Shown here: positions 56,304 through 64,000 of the stretch, in pieces
How the letters are laid out: every line of letters starts with the position of its first letter
Numbering within the stretch: the first letter of the stretch is position 1
Origin: Palsa-504 sp963787645
GTDB taxonomy: Bacteria; Actinomycetota; Actinomycetes; Streptosporangiales; Streptosporangiaceae
Length of the DNA: 64,000 bases
Assembly (NCBI GenBank): GCA_963787645.1
Contig: CAWBDS010000004.1
Location: 247,105-311,104, forward strand
Direction of reading: 5' to 3'
The notes under the pieces: generated by a model
Told to the model about the DNA's origin: nothing
Seen by the model: the letters and a program-made list of their open reading frames with translations, nothing else
Databases searched by the model: none
Made by a program: the position numbers and the translations under genes

Positions 56304-56929
56304 CGCGGCCGCCCGGGTGTGCCCGCGTTGTAGCCGGCCAGGTACTCCGGGGGCGCGAACGGTTCCAGCCCTACGTCTTCCTGGGGCGGTCCGGACTCCC
56401 ACGCTTTCAGCACCTGCCCGATCTCGCGGCGGCCGAGCTTGGGCAGCTGCCCGCAGACGGCGGCCACGATCGAGGCGTACGGCGTCGCGGCTTTGTCCAG
56501 GGCGCGGCGCAGCAGCTCCAGATCGGCCCGGTGCGCGTGCAGCAGCCGCTCCCCGCGCGGGCACAGGTCGGCGAAGTCCAGCACCATCGGCAGATAGTCC
56601 GGCAGCTCCTGCCCGGACGGGACGAACCCGGCGTCGCGGTAGGCAGTCTTGAACGCGATCATCGCCATGCCGCGTTTGCGGGTGTCGCCGTAGCGGTAGT
56701 AGGTCAGGTACAGCGCGCACCGCCTTCGCAGGTCGAACGTCTCGACGTAGTGCTGGGCGACCTCGGTCGGCGGTGTGGCGCGCAGCCAGGTCAGGAACTG
56801 CCCGAACGCCGCGCGGGCCGGCTTGGGCGCCGTCTGCGCGGCGTACGCGTCGAGTTCGTCCAGGCCATCGAACAGGGCGCTCGTCGGGTACTGCAGCAGC
56901 ACCGAGGCGAGTTTGTATGTAGCGGTCAT
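56300..56929 (-). CDS. narJ: Nitrate reductase molybdenum cofactor assembly chaperone
   Basis: A 209-residue helical chaperone of the TorD/NarJ family, which keeps NarG open for cofactor insertion. It has ASVLLQYPTSALFD, the typical AQHYVETFDLRRRCALYLTYYRYGDTRKRG block (YV-TFD-RR-sL-L-Y), and LPDYLPMVLDF. It overlaps narH and narI by 1 and 4 bp. Acts only during assembly in the cytoplasm. Confidence 0.95.
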   Translation of the reverse strand: MTATYKLASVLLQYPTSALFDGLDELDAYAAQTAPKPARAAFGQFLTWLRATPPTEVAQHYVETFDLRRRCALYLTYYRYGDTRKRGMAMIAFKTAYRDAGFVPSGQELPDYLPMVLDFADLCPRGERLLHAHRADLELLRRALDKAATPYASIVAAVCGQLPKLGRREIGQVLKAWESGPPQEDVGLEPFAPPEYLAGYNAGTPGRPR

Positions 56930-58485
56930 CAGTCGTCCTGGCCGAGCACCGGCAGTTGGGTGCGCCCGTCCGGCCGCCAGCTCTGAATGCCGTGCGGGCC
57001 AGGGGGACCGTTGCCGCCCATCCCGGGCCCGCCGTCGGTGTCCAGGCTGCAGAACAGCTGCTCGTGCTGACCCATCAGGGCGCCGGCGTCTTCGGCGTGG
57101 GCCTTCGGGATCACGTAGCGGTCGTCGTACTTGGCGATCGCGAGCAGCCGGTACAGGTCGTCCAGATCGTCCAGGCTGGCGTTCACCGTTGCGGTCAGCT
57201 TCTCGTTGGGGACGAGACCGAGCTGTCCGGCGCGTTGGATGGCGCGGACCACCGCCAGCTTGCGTAGCACCAGCTGCACGGTCTCGGCCTTGCCGGCAGT
57301 GAACAGGCTGGCCAGGTACTCGATCGGGATCCGGAGCGCGTCGATGGTCGCGAACACCTGATCGGGATCAGCATCGTCGTAGCCTTCGGCGTGCACGATG
57401 TCCGACACCGGCGACAGCGGCGGGATGTACCAGACCATCGGCAGGGTGCGGTACTCCGGGTGCAGTGGCAGCGCCACCCGGTGCCGCACCGCGAGCTGGT
57501 AGATCGGCGAGCGGCGCGCTGCTTGCATCCAGTCCTCGGGGATGCCCTGCTCGGCCGCCGCGGCCTGCACCTGCGGGTCCTCGGGGTCGAGGAACACCGA
57601 CATCTGCGCCTCGTAGAGATCCTGCTCGTCCGGGGTGGCGGCGGCGTCGAGGACCTTGTTGGCGTCGTAGAGGATCAGGCCCAGGTAGCGCAGCCGCCCG
57701 ACGCACGTTTCCGAGCAGATCGTCGGCTGGCCGGCCTTGATGCGGGGGAAGCAGAAGGTGCACTTCTCGGCCTTGCCGGTGCGGTGGTTGAAGTAGACCT
57801 TCTTGTACGGGCACCCCGAGACACACATCCGCCAGCCCCGGCACTTGTCCTGGTCCACCAGGACGATGCCGTCCTCCTCGCGCTTGTACATCGCCCCCGA
57901 GGGGCAGGACGCGACGCAGGACGGGTTGAGGCAGTGCTCGCAGATGCGCGGCAGGTAGAACATGAACACCTGCTCGAACTCCATCTTGACCTTGTCCTGC
58001 AGCCCGGCCAGGTTCGGGTCGGTCATCGCCCGCTCGGGTGCGCCGGCCAGGTCGTCCTCGAAGTTGCTGCCCCAGTTGACCTTCATGTCCTTGCCGGTCA
58101 GCGCGGAAATCGAATGGGCGCTGGGGTTGCGGGTGCCGAGCGGGGCCTGGATGAGGGTCTGGTAGTCGTAGGTCCACGGGTCGCCGTAGTCGTCGATCGT
58201 CGGCAGGTCCGGGTTGTAGAAGATCGTCAGCAGCTTGCGCAGCCGCCCGCCCGCCTTGAGCTGTAGCCGGCCTTTCCTGTCGAGCGCCCAGCCGCCGTGC
58301 CACTGCTCCTGGTCCTCGTACCGCTTCGGATAGCCGACGCCTGGCTTAGTCTCCACGTTGTTGAAGTACACGTACTCGGTCCCCGGCCGGTTGGTCCACA
58401 CTTGCTTGCAGGTCACCGTGCAGGTGTGGCAGCCGATGCACTTGTCGAGGTTCATCACCATCGACATCTGCGCCATGACCCTCAT
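56929..58485 (-). CDS. narH: Respiratory nitrate reductase beta subunit
   Basis: A 518-residue ferredoxin-like subunit carrying one 3Fe-4S and three 4Fe-4S clusters. Cysteine groups are CIGCHTCTVTCKQVW, CEHCLNPSCVASCPSGA, CRGWRMCVSGCPYKKV and EKCTFCFPR; the Trp in CRGWRMC marks the 3Fe-4S site. It passes electrons from NarI to NarG. ATG 58485 (MRVMAQMSMVMNLDKC) overlaps the narG stop as ATGA. Confidence 0.96.
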   Translation of the reverse strand: MRVMAQMSMVMNLDKCIGCHTCTVTCKQVWTNRPGTEYVYFNNVETKPGVGYPKRYEDQEQWHGGWALDRKGRLQLKAGGRLRKLLTIFYNPDLPTIDDYGDPWTYDYQTLIQAPLGTRNPSAHSISALTGKDMKVNWGSNFEDDLAGAPERAMTDPNLAGLQDKVKMEFEQVFMFYLPRICEHCLNPSCVASCPSGAMYKREEDGIVLVDQDKCRGWRMCVSGCPYKKVYFNHRTGKAEKCTFCFPRIKAGQPTICSETCVGRLRYLGLILYDANKVLDAAATPDEQDLYEAQMSVFLDPEDPQVQAAAAEQGIPEDWMQAARRSPIYQLAVRHRVALPLHPEYRTLPMVWYIPPLSPVSDIVHAEGYDDADPDQVFATIDALRIPIEYLASLFTAGKAETVQLVLRKLAVVRAIQRAGQLGLVPNEKLTATVNASLDDLDDLYRLLAIAKYDDRYVIPKAHAEDAGALMGQHEQLFCSLDTDGGPGMGGNGPPGPHGIQSWRPDGRTQLPVLGQDD

Positions 58486-61400
58486 GAGTACTCGACCTCC
58501 TGGGCGCGGCGGCGGATGACGGTGATCTCGTCGCGCTGGTTGCCCGTGGGCCCGTAGTAGTTGAACCCGTAGGACAACTGCGCGTACCCGCCGATCATGT
58601 GTGTCGGCTTGACGACCAGCCGGGTGAGGGAGTTGTCGCCACCGCCGTGCCAGCCGGACACCTCCGACTTCGGGGTCATCAGATGCCGGTCCTTCGCGTG
58701 ATACATGAACACCGTCCCCTCCGGCATCCGGTGCGTCACCACCGCCCGGCAGGCCACCACGCCGTTGCGGTTGTAGGCCTCGATCCAGTCGTTGTCGGCC
58801 ACGCTGATCTTCGCGGCGTCGGCAGGGCTCATCCAGATCACCGGCCCGCCGCGGAACAGCCGCAGCATGTGCAGGTTGTCCTGGTACTCCGAGTGGATCG
58901 ACCACTTTGAGTGCGGGGTCAGGTAGCGCACCGTGATCTCCGGCCGGCCGCCCTCGCGCAGCCCCTGCTCGCCGAAGTGCCGGACGTAGTCCAACGGCGG
59001 CCGGTAGGTCGGCAGCGCCTCGCCGTACTCGGCGATCCAGTCGTGATCGAGGAAGAAGTGCATCCGGCCGGTCAGGGTGTGCCATGGCTTCTTGCGCTCG
59101 ACGTTGACCACGAACGGCGAGTAGCGCCGGCCGCCGGTCTCGCTGCCCGACCACTCCGGGGAGGTGATCACCGCACGGGGCTGCACCTGCGTGTCGGCGA
59201 AGCTGATCCGCTCACCGGCGCGTTCCTCGGCCAGGTCGGCCAGCCGCACGCCCGTGCGCTCTTCGAGGTCCTTCCATGCCTGCACGGCGACCTGGCCGTT
59301 GGTAGTGCCCGACAAGGCGAGGATCGCCTCGGCCAGGTGGATGTCGCGGGTCAGCCTGGGCCGCCCGTCGGCAACGCCGCCGCGGACCCGCCCGTTGGTG
59401 CGCCCGAGCAGGCCGACCGCCGCGGCGGGCTTCCAGCTGACGCCCTTGACCCCGGTGCCCAGCGTGTCGGCAAGTGGCCCGAGGGCCGCCATCTTCGCTG
59501 CGACCGCGGCGTAGTCGCGCTCGACGGTAACCAGCTGCGGCATCGTCACGCCCGGGATCGGGTCGCACTCGCCGTGCTTCCAGTCGCGGACGATGCCGGC
59601 GGGCTGGGCCAGTTCGTCGGCGGTGTCGTGCAGCAGCGGCGCGGCGATCACGTCGGTGCGAGTGCCCAGATGCTCGGCCGCGAGCCGCGAGAAGGCCTCG
59701 CCGATGGTCTTGAAAACGTCGAAGTCGGTGCGGGTTTCCCACGGCGGGGCGATGGCGGGGTTGAACGAGTGCACGAACGGGTGCATGTCGGTGGTGGAGA
59801 TGTCGTGCTTCTCGTACCAGGTCGCGGCCGGCAGCACGATGTCGGAGTACGTACAGGTGCTGGTCATCCGGAAGTCGACGGTGGTGACCAGGTCCAGCTT
59901 GGCCCGCGGCGCGTCCTCCCGCCAGCGCACTTCGCCCGGCCGCAGCCGCTCCGGTGACTCGCCGGCGCGCACCGCGTCCTCGACGCCGAGCAGGTGCCGC
60001 ATGAAGTACTCCATGCCCTTGCCCGAGGAGCCGAGCAGGTTGGCCCGCCACACCGTCATCACCCGGGGGAAGTTGACCGGGTTGTCCGGGTCCTCGCCGG
60101 CGAAGCCCAGCCGGCCGGCCTTCAGTTCGTCGACGACGTAGTCGTTCACGCTCTTGCCGGCCGCCGCCGCCTGGTCGGCGAGGTCGAGGGGGTTGCGGTC
60201 GAAGGCCGGATGCGACGGCGTCCAGCCCATCCGCGAGGCTTGCGCCAGGGTGTCGGCGAACGCCTGCCCGCGGAACAGGCCCCGGCCGAGCGGGCTGGCC
60301 AGTTCGTCCGCGCCGAAGCTCTCGTAGCGCCACTGGTCGGTGTGCAGGTAGAAGAACGAGGTGCCGGTCATGTGCCGGGTGGGACGCTGCCAGTCCAGAC
60401 CGAACGCCATCTGCATGAACCCGGTCAGCGGACGCACCTTCTCCTGACCCACGTAGTGCGCCCAGCCGCCGCCGTTCACGCCCTGGCAGCCGCACAGCAT
60501 CGTCAGCGTGAAGAACGTGCGGTAGATCTGGTCGGAGTGGAACCAGTGGTTGGTCCCGGCCCCCATCGCGATCATCGACCGGCCCTTGGACAGCTCGGCG
60601 TTGCGCGCGAACTCCCGCGCCACCCGGGCCGCCGCTTGCGCCGGCACAGAGGTGATCACCTGCTGCCATGCCGGCGTATAGGGCTGCACGGGGTCGTCGT
60701 AGCCGGACGGCCAGTCGCCAGGCAGCCCGTCACGACCCACCGCGTACTGCGCCATCAGCAGGTCGAACACCGTCGTGACCAGCCGGGCACCGATCCGCCG
60801 GACCGGCACGCCGCGGCGGATCACGCCGCCGCCCTCGGTGTCTCCGACGTCGAAGCGAGGCAGGTCGACGGCGATGGCGTCCTCGCGCGTGTCATAGAAG
60901 CTCAGGACAGGGTCGACGTCTCCCAACTCCAGGTTCCACTTGCCCTTGCCGGCCTCGCCGAAGTGCGTCGCGAGAGTGCCGTTGGGAAAGAAGGGCTCAC
61001 CGGTGGCCGAATCGAGCAGGACGGTCTGGTGCGCCGAACCGCCATCCTCCAGGTCCGCTGCGGTCAGGAACCGGTCCGGCACATGCGCGTCCCCGTTGCC
61101 GTGTTTGCGCAGGGTCACCAGGAACGGCAGATCGGTGTAGGCCTTGACGTAGTCGGTGAAGTAGGGCACCTGCCGATCCCGGAAGAACTCGGTGAGCACG
61201 ACGTGGCCCATCGCCATCGCCAGTGCCCCGTCGGTGCCGGGGTTGCACGGCAGCCAGTCGTCGGCGAACTTGGTGTGGTCGGAATAGTCGGGAGAGACCA
61301 CGACCACCTTCTGTCCCCGGTAGCGGGCCTCGGTCATGAAGTGCGCGTCCGGGGTCCGGGTGATCGGCAGGTTGGTGCCCCAGATGATCAGGTAGCTGGA

Positions 61401-62249
61401 GTTCCACCAGTCGCCGGACTCGGGCACGTCGGTCTGGTCGCCGAACACCTGCGGCGACGCGATCGGCATGTCGGCGTACCAGTCGTAGAAGGACAGGATG
61501 GTGCCGCCGATCATCGACAGGAACCGGGTGCCCGCCGCGTACGACACCTGTGACATCGCCGGAATGGGGGAGAACCCGACCACCCGGTCCGGGCCGTACT
61601 CCTTGATCGTGTGCACGTGCGCCGCGGCGATCAGCTCGCTAACCTCCGCCCAGGTGGCCCGGACGAACCCGCCCATCCCGCGGGCGCCCTTGTAGCGTGC
61701 GGTGCGCTGCGGGTCGCCGGTGATCTCGGCCCAGGCCTGGACCGGGTCGTCCAGCCGCGTCCGTGCCTCGCGCCAGATCTCCAGCAGCGGGCCGCGTACA
61801 TAGGGGTAGCGCACCCGCGATGGCGAATAGGTGTACCAGGAGAACGACGCGCCGCGCGGACAGCCGCGCGGCTCATATTCCGGCGAGTCCGGGCCGGTGG
61901 ACGGGTAGTCGGTCTGCTGGGTCTCCCAGGTGATGATCCCGTCCTTGACGTACACCTTCCACGAGCATGACCCGGTGCAGTTCACCCCGTGCGTCGAGCG
62001 GACCTCTTTGTCGTGCCGCCACCGCTCCCGGTAGAACTCCTCCGCGCCCCGCCCGCCCTTCCGGTGCACCTCCCGGAAATCGGGGCTCGGCTGGCCGCCG
62101 GGCACGAAGAACTGCGCCTTGCGCAGCAGTTGCTCGACGGGCTCCCCGGCCGGCAGCAACGGCGCGAGCTGGCCGCGGGCCTGCCCGTCGCCGGTGGTCA
62201 GTGCCTGCCCGTCGCGTGCGTCTTCGTGCCGTGTGATCGGCTCGGTCAC
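58482..62249 (-). CDS. narG: Respiratory nitrate reductase alpha subunit
   Basis: The 1255-residue catalytic subunit, reducing nitrate to nitrite at a bis-MGD molybdenum centre. The FS0 cluster uses His87, Cys91, Cys95 (THGVNCTGSCSW) and Cys130 (RGCPRGA). The Mo ligand Asp is in FYDWYADMPIASPQ at residue 260, followed by GDQTDVPESGDWWNSSYLIIWG. There is no twin-arginine signal, so it faces the cytoplasm. GTG start preceded by GAGGGGG. First gene of narGHJI-TDT-CBS. No FNR-like palindrome is seen in its 55-bp leader. Confidence 0.96.
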   Translation of the reverse strand: MTEPITRHEDARDGQALTTGDGQARGQLAPLLPAGEPVEQLLRKAQFFVPGGQPSPDFREVHRKGGRGAEEFYRERWRHDKEVRSTHGVNCTGSCSWKVYVKDGIITWETQQTDYPSTGPDSPEYEPRGCPRGASFSWYTYSPSRVRYPYVRGPLLEIWREARTRLDDPVQAWAEITGDPQRTARYKGARGMGGFVRATWAEVSELIAAAHVHTIKEYGPDRVVGFSPIPAMSQVSYAAGTRFLSMIGGTILSFYDWYADMPIASPQVFGDQTDVPESGDWWNSSYLIIWGTNLPITRTPDAHFMTEARYRGQKVVVVSPDYSDHTKFADDWLPCNPGTDGALAMAMGHVVLTEFFRDRQVPYFTDYVKAYTDLPFLVTLRKHGNGDAHVPDRFLTAADLEDGGSAHQTVLLDSATGEPFFPNGTLATHFGEAGKGKWNLELGDVDPVLSFYDTREDAIAVDLPRFDVGDTEGGGVIRRGVPVRRIGARLVTTVFDLLMAQYAVGRDGLPGDWPSGYDDPVQPYTPAWQQVITSVPAQAAARVAREFARNAELSKGRSMIAMGAGTNHWFHSDQIYRTFFTLTMLCGCQGVNGGGWAHYVGQEKVRPLTGFMQMAFGLDWQRPTRHMTGTSFFYLHTDQWRYESFGADELASPLGRGLFRGQAFADTLAQASRMGWTPSHPAFDRNPLDLADQAAAAGKSVNDYVVDELKAGRLGFAGEDPDNPVNFPRVMTVWRANLLGSSGKGMEYFMRHLLGVEDAVRAGESPERLRPGEVRWREDAPRAKLDLVTTVDFRMTSTCTYSDIVLPAATWYEKHDISTTDMHPFVHSFNPAIAPPWETRTDFDVFKTIGEAFSRLAAEHLGTRTDVIAAPLLHDTADELAQPAGIVRDWKHGECDPIPGVTMPQLVTVERDYAAVAAKMAALGPLADTLGTGVKGVSWKPAAAVGLLGRTNGRVRGGVADGRPRLTRDIHLAEAILALSGTTNGQVAVQAWKDLEERTGVRLADLAEERAGERISFADTQVQPRAVITSPEWSGSETGGRRYSPFVVNVERKKPWHTLTGRMHFFLDHDWIAEYGEALPTYRPPLDYVRHFGEQGLREGGRPEITVRYLTPHSKWSIHSEYQDNLHMLRLFRGGPVIWMSPADAAKISVADNDWIEAYNRNGVVACRAVVTHRMPEGTVFMYHAKDRHLMTPKSEVSGWHGGGDNSLTRLVVKPTHMIGGYAQLSYGFNYYGPTGNQRDEITVIRRRAQEVEYS

Positions 62250-62303
62250 CTGACCCCCTCGTTAGTTTCGCGCCTGGGGTTGCGCCGCTTACGCTTACCC
62301 CTA

Positions 62304-62432
62304 TCACGGCCGCCCCGCCGGCATGCAAGGTCCCGGGGAGAACCGCGGGCCCGCCGGAGTCAGGCGGCGTGCCGGGAACGCGACCAGCATCGGGTGCGCC
62401 GGGTGGCCCGCGATCTTGATCTTGCTGTGCAC
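62304..62432 (-). pseudogene. Truncated DUF2231-type membrane protein gene
   Basis: A GTG with a strong ribosome binding site (GGAAGGAG, 5 bases upstream) opens HSKIKIAGHPAHPMLVAFP, the characteristic N-terminus of DUF2231 membrane proteins, where the His-Pro pairs precede the first helix. After PA the sequence turns into unrelated low-complexity residues and stops at 42 codons. The rest of the gene has been lost, probably when the nar block joined this site. The remaining gap to mutM has no other gene. Confidence 0.6.
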
Positions 62433-62524
62433 GGCATCTCCTTCCGCCGCTGCAGGTGTTGCGCGGCCACCGTAGCCGGGCCGGCTTGCAGCTTCCCTGC
62501 AACCTCCGGGCCGCCTGCTCAGCT

Positions 62525-63418
62525 TTAGCGTTGCTGGCAGTGCGTGCAGAAGTTGGTCGCGCGGCCCGCGACCGTGGTGCGGATGATCGGCGTGCCGCAC
62601 ACGTCGCAGGGCAGGCCCTGCCTGCGGAACACGTGCGCTTGGCCGAGGTAGCCGGGGCGGCCGCGGGCCTGGTTGACGTAGCCGGCGAAGCTGGTGCCGC
62701 CGCTATCGACCGCGGCGCGGAGGATGGTCCGGATCGCGGCGTGCAGGCGGAGTGCCTCGGCCTGGCTGAGGCCGCCCGCCGGGCGGGACGGGTGGATGCG
62801 GGCGCGGTGCAGGACCTCCTCGGCGTAGATGTTGCCGATGCCCGCGATGGCGGTCTGGTCGAGCAGGACCGCCTTGACCGGGGCGCGGGGATGCCGGGCC
62901 AGCGCCTGCCGCAGCGCGGCGGGTGTGAAGTTCCCGCCGAGCGGGTCCGGGCCGAGCCGGGTGAGGAACGGGTCGGTCCGGCCCGGGCCCGGCCCGGCCG
63001 GGCGGATCCAGCCGAACCGCCGCGCGTCGTTGTAGTACAGGCAGCACGCAGGGCCGAGCCGGAAGACGGCCCGGGTAGTCGCGTTCGGCATCGGCCGCAG
63101 CATGCTCGGGGTGGGATGGCCGCCCGCGAACACGGTGGCAGCATCGGAGGTCAGGACGAGCTGGCCGGTCATCTTGGGATGGATGGGCAGGCTGCCGGAT
63201 TCCCCGGCGCCGCTGCCGGGCTCGCGGAGGAACAAGATCAGGACCTTGCCCCGGCGTGCCACGCGGCTGATCTCGTGGCCGCCGGTATCGTGCTTGATCG
63301 CGTCGCCGGGCCCGCCGGAGATCTTGCGGTCGCCGACCTCGAGCGCCGTGATGCGCATGCCGGTGATGCGGGCGGCCAGGCCGCGGCGCAGCGTCTCCAC
63401 CTCGGGTAGCTCAGGCAC
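62525..63418 (-). CDS. mutM: Formamidopyrimidine-DNA glycosylase
   Basis: A 297-residue base-excision repair enzyme for 8-oxoguanine and ring-opened purines. The N-terminus MPELPEVETLRRGL supplies the catalytic Pro2 and Glu3; the helix-two-turn-helix region is IAGIGNIYAEEVLHRARIHP, and the C-terminal zinc finger is CDVCGTPIIRTTVAGRATNFCTHC. The Lys in RRGKVLILFL is the usual beta-elimination residue. An insert of about 25 residues (EPGSGAGESG and neighbours) is mildly unusual. Could act as Nei-type paralogue. Confidence 0.9.
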   Translation of the reverse strand: MPELPEVETLRRGLAARITGMRITALEVGDRKISGGPGDAIKHDTGGHEISRVARRGKVLILFLREPGSGAGESGSLPIHPKMTGQLVLTSDAATVFAGGHPTPSMLRPMPNATTRAVFRLGPACCLYYNDARRFGWIRPAGPGPGRTDPFLTRLGPDPLGGNFTPAALRQALARHPRAPVKAVLLDQTAIAGIGNIYAEEVLHRARIHPSRPAGGLSQAEALRLHAAIRTILRAAVDSGGTSFAGYVNQARGRPGYLGQAHVFRRQGLPCDVCGTPIIRTTVAGRATNFCTHCQQR

Positions 63419-63508
63419 GGTCAGGGCCGCCCGCGTAGCGCGTGCTCACGGTTTTCGTGATACCCGGTGCTCCTCGCGGTTTGCTGGCGGGACGGCGCGT
63501 GCCCGGGG

Positions 63509-64000
63509 TCAGCGGCCGGCGAGTTCGCGGAGCCGCGGGACCAGGATCAGGTAGCCGCTGTCCTGGGCCTGGTCCAGGGCGGTGGCGGTGGTTGCGCGGC
63601 ACGCCGCGTCGTCGCCCTGGCTGGCGAGAAGCTCGGCCTGCGCCCACCGGGCCTCGTGGCGGGTCAACGGCGTTCCTCCCGCCAAGGCGGCCCGGACGTG
63701 CGGCGCGGCCTCGCCCGGCCGGCCCTGGCGGGCCAGGAGGGCGCCGAGCCGGGCCGCTGCCCAGGCGCGGAAGAACGGGATGCCCTCGGCGGCCTCCAGC
63801 GAGCGGCGGTAGGCGGATTCGGCGCGGCCGGGCAGCCCTGCCGCCTCGCAGGCGATCCCCAGGCCGCGGTGCGCGGCGGCGGCCCATTCGGCATGCCCGA
63901 TGCGGGCGGCGATGCCGGCTGCCTGCTCCGCTGCTTCCATCGCGTCGGCGGCCTGGCCGAGGGCGGCCAGGGCTTCGGCGCGGTGCCACAGGCATTCGGC
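63509..64000 (-). CDS. TPR-repeat protein, C-terminal part
   Basis: The last 163 residues of a protein that continues beyond the window. It is built of helical pairs with TPR spacing (HRGLGIACEAAGLPGRAESAYRRSL, RLGALLARQGRPGEAAPHVRAAL, LASQGDDAACRATTATAL). Such tails end many actinobacterial LuxR- or SARP-type regulators and ATPases, but the functional domain is not in view. Confidence 0.7.
   Translation of the reverse strand, partial: AECLWHRAEALAALGQAADAMEAAEQAAGIAARIGHAEWAAAAHRGLGIACEAAGLPGRAESAYRRSLEAAEGIPFFRAWAAARLGALLARQGRPGEAAPHVRAALAGGTPLTRHEARWAQAELLASQGDDAACRATTATALDQAQDSGYLILVPRLRELAGR

Noticed and set aside
62250..62310. FNR/NarL-type operator upstream of narG
   Set aside because: No TTGAT-N4-ATCAA-like palindrome was found; only a GTAAGCGTAAGCG direct repeat, too short to assign.
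52359..62524. Complete integrative element at tRNA-Tyr
   Set aside because: No integrase, excisionase, replication gene or second tRNA 3' end copy is visible, so only a hotspot or remnant can be claimed.

Overview
The window comes from a high-GC actinomycete chromosome. GTG starts are frequent, stops overlap starts by 4 bp, and the gene order resembles Streptomyces-type chromosomes (glmU-prs-rplY-pth; menG-menaquinone reductase-nuoA-N-polyprenyl synthase; korAB; htpX; yajQ; tRNA-Tyr). The order cannot be settled from sequence alone. Six genes carry a single-base indel that splits an otherwise intact reading frame, mostly at short G or C runs. This points to a draft-quality assembly rather than real gene decay, because nuoB and nuoL are among them.

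Layout. 0-2.4 kb: end of ispE and an ABC-F ATPase. 2.4-10.3 kb: accessory metabolism and regulation, namely MarR with a divergent trans-aconitate methyltransferase, cysteine dioxygenase plus rhodanese, a delta-9 desaturase with its TetR regulator, tRNA-Gln overlapped by an unusual HTH/endonuclease-like gene, and a DHA2-type MFS pump. 10.4-12.9 kb: glmU-prs. 12.9-18.0 kb: an island separating prs from rplY, with a SARP/NB-ARC/TPR regulator, a 55-residue very acidic peptide and a SAM methyltransferase. 18.0-22.4 kb: rplY-pth-cysQ-cysD-cysN (translation and sulfate activation). 22.4-24.6 kb: S9 peptidase.

24.6-45 kb is a respiratory block: menG, a menaquinone reductase, a complete 14-gene complex I operon nuoA-N, and a long-chain polyprenyl diphosphate synthase. 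It encodes both the NADH dehydrogenase and parts of the route to its quinone substrate. A perfect 18-bp Rex-type operator lies just upstream of the menaquinone reductase gene, suggesting NADH/NAD+ control. 45-52 kb: a VOC protein with a flavin disulfide oxidoreductase, 2-oxoacid:ferredoxin oxidoreductase korAB, an HtpX-like protease and yajQ.

52.3 kb on: tRNA-Tyr marks the start of a variable segment. It holds a phage-type methyltransferase, a pair of 55-bp direct repeats, then on the minus strand a dissimilatory nitrate reductase operon narGHJI followed by a TDT/SLAC1-family anion transporter and a CBS-domain protein. A truncated DUF2231 gene, mutM and the 3' end of a TPR protein close the window. 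Besides the genes, the window shows a dispersed GC-rich palindrome inserted in frame in cysQ, nuoF and nuoG (and near the start of cysN), a second small palindromic insertion in cysQ, and in-frame tandem repeats in nuoE, nuoM and the polyprenyl synthase.
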